This document shows positions 6,416 to 9,236 of a stretch of 9,236 nt of DNA, one piece after another. The DNA is from Acholeplasma sp. (GTDB taxonomy: Bacteria; Bacillota_I; Bacilli_A; Acholeplasmatales; Acholeplasmataceae), in the NCBI GenBank assembly GCA_012837395.1, contig DURF01000149.1:1-9236 (forward strand). Reading direction: 5' to 3'. The position numbers and the translations under genes were made by a program. The first letter of the stretch is position 1; each line of letters starts with the position of its first letter. The notes beneath the pieces are model-generated. The model had not been told where the DNA came from. It made no database searches and worked only from the letters and a program-made list of their open reading frames with translations.

Positions 6416-6646
6416 GAACTTAATAAGTGATGAAAAAGAATGTTATTAAATGATTATTTAAAGAGAGTTTACGGCGGGTGTAAGTAAATAATAACTTTAA
6501 TAATAATGGCTTTGGAGCTTTTTAATCGATATGTAGATTAAAACGTATGCTTGCGTTAAAAGTAGAGAGTGCCAGTTATACTGGAAATTAAGGTGGTACC
6601 GCGGGTTTATATTCGTCCTTTTAGTTTTTTTAAGGGCGTTTTTTTT
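6416..6646 (+). promoter_or_regulatory. T-box riboswitch (tRNA-Met sensing) upstream of metS
   Basis: A full T-box leader is readable. Stem I begins with AGTGA (6426-6430). It is built from AAAG/CTTT (6435-6438 with 6510-6513), TTATTAAA/TTTAATAA (6443-6450 with 6496-6503), ATTATTTA/TAAATAAT (6453-6460 with 6485-6492), then AGAGAG and an apical TTTAC/GTAAG hairpin with loop GGCGGGT. The specifier loop exposes ATG at 6506-6508, the Met codon. GGAGC follows. The Stem II region contains TTTTAATC/GATTAAAA (6520-6527 with 6536-6543) and AACGTA/TGCGTT (6542-6547 with 6552-6557). Stem III is CCAGT/ACTGG (6572-6576 with 6580-6584). The T-box sequence AAGGTGGTACCGCGG lies at 6590-6604. The antiterminator pairs AAGG with CCTT (6617-6620) and GCG with CGT (6614-6616), leaving UGGUACC bulged for the tRNA NCCA end. 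Uncharged tRNA-Met should thus switch on metS-yitT. Confidence 0.95.
6614..6646 (+). terminator. T-box conditional terminator
   Basis: The arms CGTCCTT (6614-6620) and AAGGGCG (6632-6638) pair over 7 bp (one U-G) around a T-rich loop, followed by eight T residues (6639-6646). Its 5' arm is the same segment that pairs with the T-box sequence in the antiterminator, so the two folds exclude each other. Confidence 0.93.
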
Positions 6647-6665
6647 ATGGAAGGGTGTATTAATT

Positions 6666-8237
6666 ATGAGTAAAAAGAATTTTTATATTTCAACTGCAAT
6701 TGCATATAGTTCAGCAATTCCTCATTTAGGAAATGTGTATGAAACTATTTTAGCTGATGCGATTGCAAGATTTAAAAGGCTAGATGGTTATAATGTTTAT
6801 TTTCAAACAGGAACCGATGAACATGGTCAAAAGATTGAACAAAGAGCGAGAGACAATGAAATTAGTCCTTTAGTCTATGTTGACCAAATTACCAATGAAA
6901 TTATTAGAATATATAATAGAGTTAATATTAGTTATGATAAATTTGTAAGAACAACAGATGAATTTCATATTAAAGCAGTTCAAAATATAATTGATAGACT
7001 TTATGAAAAAGGCGATATTTATTTAGGTGAATATGAAGGTTGGTATTCAATTGCTGATGAAGCCTTCATTAGTGAAGATGATATTGTTGATGGCAAAGGT
7101 CCAAGTGGTGATGAAGCAATCTGGATGAAAGAAGAAGTTTATTTCTTTAAATTATCAAAATATCAAGATAGACTTATTAAACATATTAATGAAAATGAAG
7201 AATTCATTATGCCTAAATCAAGAAAGAATGAAATGCTACAAAACTTCTTAAGTGATAAATTACCTGATTTATCAATCTCAAGAACTTCATTTAAATGGGG
7301 AATTCCATTTAAATTCAATGAAGACCATGTTACATATGTATGGATGGATGCCCTAAGTAATTATATAACTGGTCTTGGTTTTGATGGGTATAATAAAGAT
7401 ACTGAAATGATGAATAAGTTTTGGCCAGCTAATATTCATTTAATTGGTAAAGATATTTTAAGATTTCATACAATCTATTGGCCAATTTTATTAATGGCAC
7501 TTGATATTGAATTACCAAAAACTATTTTTGGTCATCCTTGGTTATTGTTTGATCGTTCTAAAATGAGTAAATCAACTAATAATGTTGTTTATGTTGATGA
7601 GTTATTAAAACATTTTCCAGTTGATGTCGTTAGATATTATTTATTACATGAAGTACCTTATGCTCAAGACGGTAATTATACCCATGAATTATTAATTGAA
7701 AGAAATAATACTGATTTAACTAATACAATTGGTAATTTAGTTAATAGAACGGCAGGAATGATTAATAAATATAATGATGGGGTTGTAAGAAAAGTATTAC
7801 TAGATAATGAGCCATTTGAGTATAGCTTAAAAGATAAAGCGCTAGAAATGCTACCAAACATGCAAAAGCACATGGAAACATATCATGTTTCAAGTGCTTT
7901 AGAAGAAGTGTTAATTTTATCTAGAGCAGCTAATAAATATATTGACTTAGCTAAACCTTGGGAATTAAATAAAGATGAAAGTAAGAAAGATGTTTTAGAT
8001 CATGTTTTATATAGTTTATTAGAGACTATTAGATATGTTGCTGTTGGGTTATTACCATTTTTACCTGAAACAGCAGAAAAAATATTTAAGATGTTAAAAA
8101 TAGAAGATTATACTTTTGAAAGTTTAAAAGAATTTGGATTATTTAAAGAACAAACTTTAGGTGATATTGAAGTGTTGTTTGAAAGATATGATTCAAATAA
8201 GAAGATTGAAGAAATTGTAGGAAATATTAATGAATAA
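6666..8237 (+). CDS. metS: Methionyl-tRNA synthetase, zinc-less short form
   Basis: This enzyme charges tRNA-Met with methionine using ATP. It is a class I synthetase with the HIGH motif as HLGN (20-23), TGTDEHGQKI (48-57), the WMDALSNY segment, HLIGKDILRFHTIYWP (258-273), KMSKS (299-303) and a C-terminal anticodon-binding helical domain with NLVNRT (357-362) and PWEL. The connective peptide reads GWYSIADEAFISEDDIVDG; the usual zinc-ligand cysteines are replaced, as in Staphylococcus-type MetRS. The 523-residue protein has no cysteine. The C-terminal OB-fold tRNA-binding domain present in longer MetRS proteins (about 650-670 residues) is absent. The start ATG 6666 follows GGAAGGGTG (6649-6657), placed just after the T-box terminator. 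It is the gene directly controlled by that riboswitch. Its 3' end overlaps yitT by 8 nt. Confidence 0.97.
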   Translation: MSKKNFYISTAIAYSSAIPHLGNVYETILADAIARFKRLDGYNVYFQTGTDEHGQKIEQRARDNEISPLVYVDQITNEIIRIYNRVNISYDKFVRTTDEFHIKAVQNIIDRLYEKGDIYLGEYEGWYSIADEAFISEDDIVDGKGPSGDEAIWMKEEVYFFKLSKYQDRLIKHINENEEFIMPKSRKNEMLQNFLSDKLPDLSISRTSFKWGIPFKFNEDHVTYVWMDALSNYITGLGFDGYNKDTEMMNKFWPANIHLIGKDILRFHTIYWPILLMALDIELPKTIFGHPWLLFDRSKMSKSTNNVVYVDELLKHFPVDVVRYYLLHEVPYAQDGNYTHELLIERNNTDLTNTIGNLVNRTAGMINKYNDGVVRKVLLDNEPFEYSLKDKALEMLPNMQKHMETYHVSSALEEVLILSRAANKYIDLAKPWELNKDESKKDVLDHVLYSLLETIRYVAVGLLPFLPETAEKIFKMLKIEDYTFESLKEFGLFKEQTLGDIEVLFERYDSNKKIEEIVGNINE

Positions 8238-9192
8238 AATAAGAAGTTTTATGAAAACACCTAAATATCGTGAAAATATATTACCAGAGATTAAAAGATC
8301 TTTTGCAGTAATCTTTTTCACGTTATTATATGGTATTGGAGTTAGCTGGTTTATAGAACAATCAGCTGTGCCGATGTATACTGGGGGTATACCAGGACTT
8401 GCTCAGGTGTTTCGTGATATTTTTGTTAAAGGAAATATAATTGAAGAAGCATCAGGGGATATATTTATGTCAGCATTTATTTTTGTTGTAAATATTCCTA
8501 TATTATTACTAGGTTGGTTTGGAGTTTCAAAAAGGTTTACTATTTATAGTATGATATCAGTTATTATTCAATCACTTGTTATTGGATTTTTTCCAACCAT
8601 TGACTTTGGTTTAAATGAACCAACTCATGCACTACTTGCAGCATTCTTAGGTGGATTATTAATTGGAGTTGGAATTGGTGGCGCATTAAAATATGGAACA
8701 TCAACTGGTGGATTTGATATTGTTGCTCAATATTTCTCATTTAAAAAAGGAATATCGGTAGGTCATATTTCAATGGTGTTAAATATCGCTATTGCAGCAC
8801 TTGGTGCATTTATTACTGGTGGAGAGGTAGTAAATGGGGTTGCAATTGGTGCAGGATTAATTTTCTCATATACTATTTTAAGAACAATTGTTACAACACT
8901 AGCAACCGATATGGTTCATACTGCTTATAATTATTTAGAAATCCAAATTATAACAGAAAACCCAAGAGAGTTAATTGATAATATCTTACATAAAATGGGA
9001 CGTGGTGTAACGTTATCTAAAGTAGAGGGAGCATATTCAACTCATGAAAAAACAATGATTATGGTTGTAATATCAAGTTATGAGTTACAAAACATTGTTG
9101 ATTTAATTAAAGAAGTAGATGACAAAGCGTTTGTTATTGCTAAACCTGTAAGTAGAATTATTGGAAACTTTAAACGTAAACGAATTGCATAA
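8230..9192 (+). CDS. YitT family membrane protein (DUF161/DUF2179)
   Basis: This is a 320-residue inner-membrane protein of the YitT family, widespread in Firmicutes and of unsettled function. About five or six hydrophobic segments are visible: roughly 23-44, 78-96, 104-121, 133-153, 177-196 and 202-222. Family-typical glycine-rich turns are YTGGIPGLAQV (50-60) and GGALKYGTSTGGFDIVAQ (150-167). The C-terminal soluble DUF2179 domain (about 236-310) includes LEIQIITENPRELIDNIL, the GRGVTLSKVEGAYS turn and FVIAKPVSRIIG. The start ATG 8230 lies within the end of metS, with AGGAAA at 8219-8224 about 8 nt upstream, so it is probably cotranscribed and coupled to metS. That puts it under the Met T-box and suggests, without proof, a link to methionine supply. 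No cysteine is present. Confidence 0.93.
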   Translation: MNKIRSFMKTPKYRENILPEIKRSFAVIFFTLLYGIGVSWFIEQSAVPMYTGGIPGLAQVFRDIFVKGNIIEEASGDIFMSAFIFVVNIPILLLGWFGVSKRFTIYSMISVIIQSLVIGFFPTIDFGLNEPTHALLAAFLGGLLIGVGIGGALKYGTSTGGFDIVAQYFSFKKGISVGHISMVLNIAIAALGAFITGGEVVNGVAIGAGLIFSYTILRTIVTTLATDMVHTAYNYLEIQIITENPRELIDNILHKMGRGVTLSKVEGAYSTHEKTMIMVVISSYELQNIVDLIKEVDDKAFVIAKPVSRIIGNFKRKRIA

Positions 9193-9197
9193 AACAG

Positions 9198-9233
9198 TAA
9201 AACTCGTATTTGAATTTGCGAGTTTTATTTTTA
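9198..9233 (+). terminator. Intrinsic terminator of metS-yitT
   Basis: The stem TAAAACTCGTA (9198-9208) pairs with TGCGAGTTTTA (9217-9227) over 11 bp with one G-U, around loop TTTGAATT, followed by TTTTT (9228-9232). It starts 5 nt after the yitT stop. The A/T-flanked stem could also work on the opposite strand for a convergent neighbour outside the window. Confidence 0.9.
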
Positions 9234-9236
9234 AAT

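Noticed and set aside
6013..6431. Repeat AATAAGTGAT at 6013-6022 and 6422-6431, with AATAAGTG also at 6385
   Set aside because: One copy overlaps the rsmI stop and the others are explained by the promoter dyad and the T-box AGTGA motif. A 10-bp AT-rich match is expected by chance.
6647..6661. ATG at 6647 as an alternative metS start
   Set aside because: It is out of frame with metS and sits at the terminator T-run; the ATG at 6666 has well-spaced GGAAGGGTG and yields the correct MetRS N-terminus.
7676..7873. Minus-strand open frame of 65 codons inside metS
   Set aside because: It lies antisense to conserved MetRS sequence and has no supporting signal or recognisable domain.

Overview
The window looks like chromosomal DNA of a low-GC, wall-less or near-wall-less relative of the Firmicutes, most likely Acholeplasmatales, Izemoplasmatales or a neighbouring Mollicute/Erysipelotrichia-type lineage. 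The DNA is very AT-rich, gene packing is tight, and all genes lie on the + strand. The gene set is Firmicute-like. UGA is a real stop codon: ecfA2, tmk and rsmI end in TGA, two of them inside ATGA overlaps with the next start, and Trp is written TGG. That argues against Mycoplasma/Spiroplasma-type lineages, which read UGA as Trp. The exact taxon is inference.

Region 1 (1-6055) is one housekeeping operon that enters from the left edge: ecfA1 (3' part only), ecfA2, ecfT, truA, tmk, holB, ricT/yaaT and rsmI, closed by a strong intrinsic terminator. Gaps are 0-16 nt, or the genes overlap. It joins two blocks that are separate in Bacillus: the energising module of the ECF vitamin transporters with truA, and the tmk-holB-yaaT-rsmI block. 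The ECF ATPases and EcfT power uptake of vitamins and trace nutrients through substrate-binding S proteins encoded elsewhere. TruA and RsmI modify tRNA and 16S rRNA, Tmk makes dTDP, HolB is part of the DNA polymerase clamp loader, and RicT is an RNase Y-associated Fe-S protein.

Region 2 (6022-6665) is the only large gap. It holds the rsmI terminator, about 160 nt of AT-rich sequence with nothing firmly assignable, a decayed antitoxin-like mini-gene (6225-6357; one nonsense and two apparent 1-nt frameshift lesions), a near-consensus extended -10 promoter, and a complete T-box riboswitch with an AUG (Met) specifier.

Region 3 (6666-9236) is the T-box-controlled metS-yitT operon: a cysteine-free methionyl-tRNA synthetase and an overlapping YitT-family membrane protein, closed by an intrinsic terminator at the window edge.

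I see no CRISPR array, defence system, prophage or intact mobile element, and no clearly undescribed system. The points most worth checking are near-total cysteine depletion (9 Cys in about 2,850 residues, 6 of them in RicT), an EcfT with an apparent insertion of about 50 residues carrying two extra hydrophobic segments, a HolB without its zinc knuckle, a YitT protein placed under methionine T-box control, and the antitoxin remnant.
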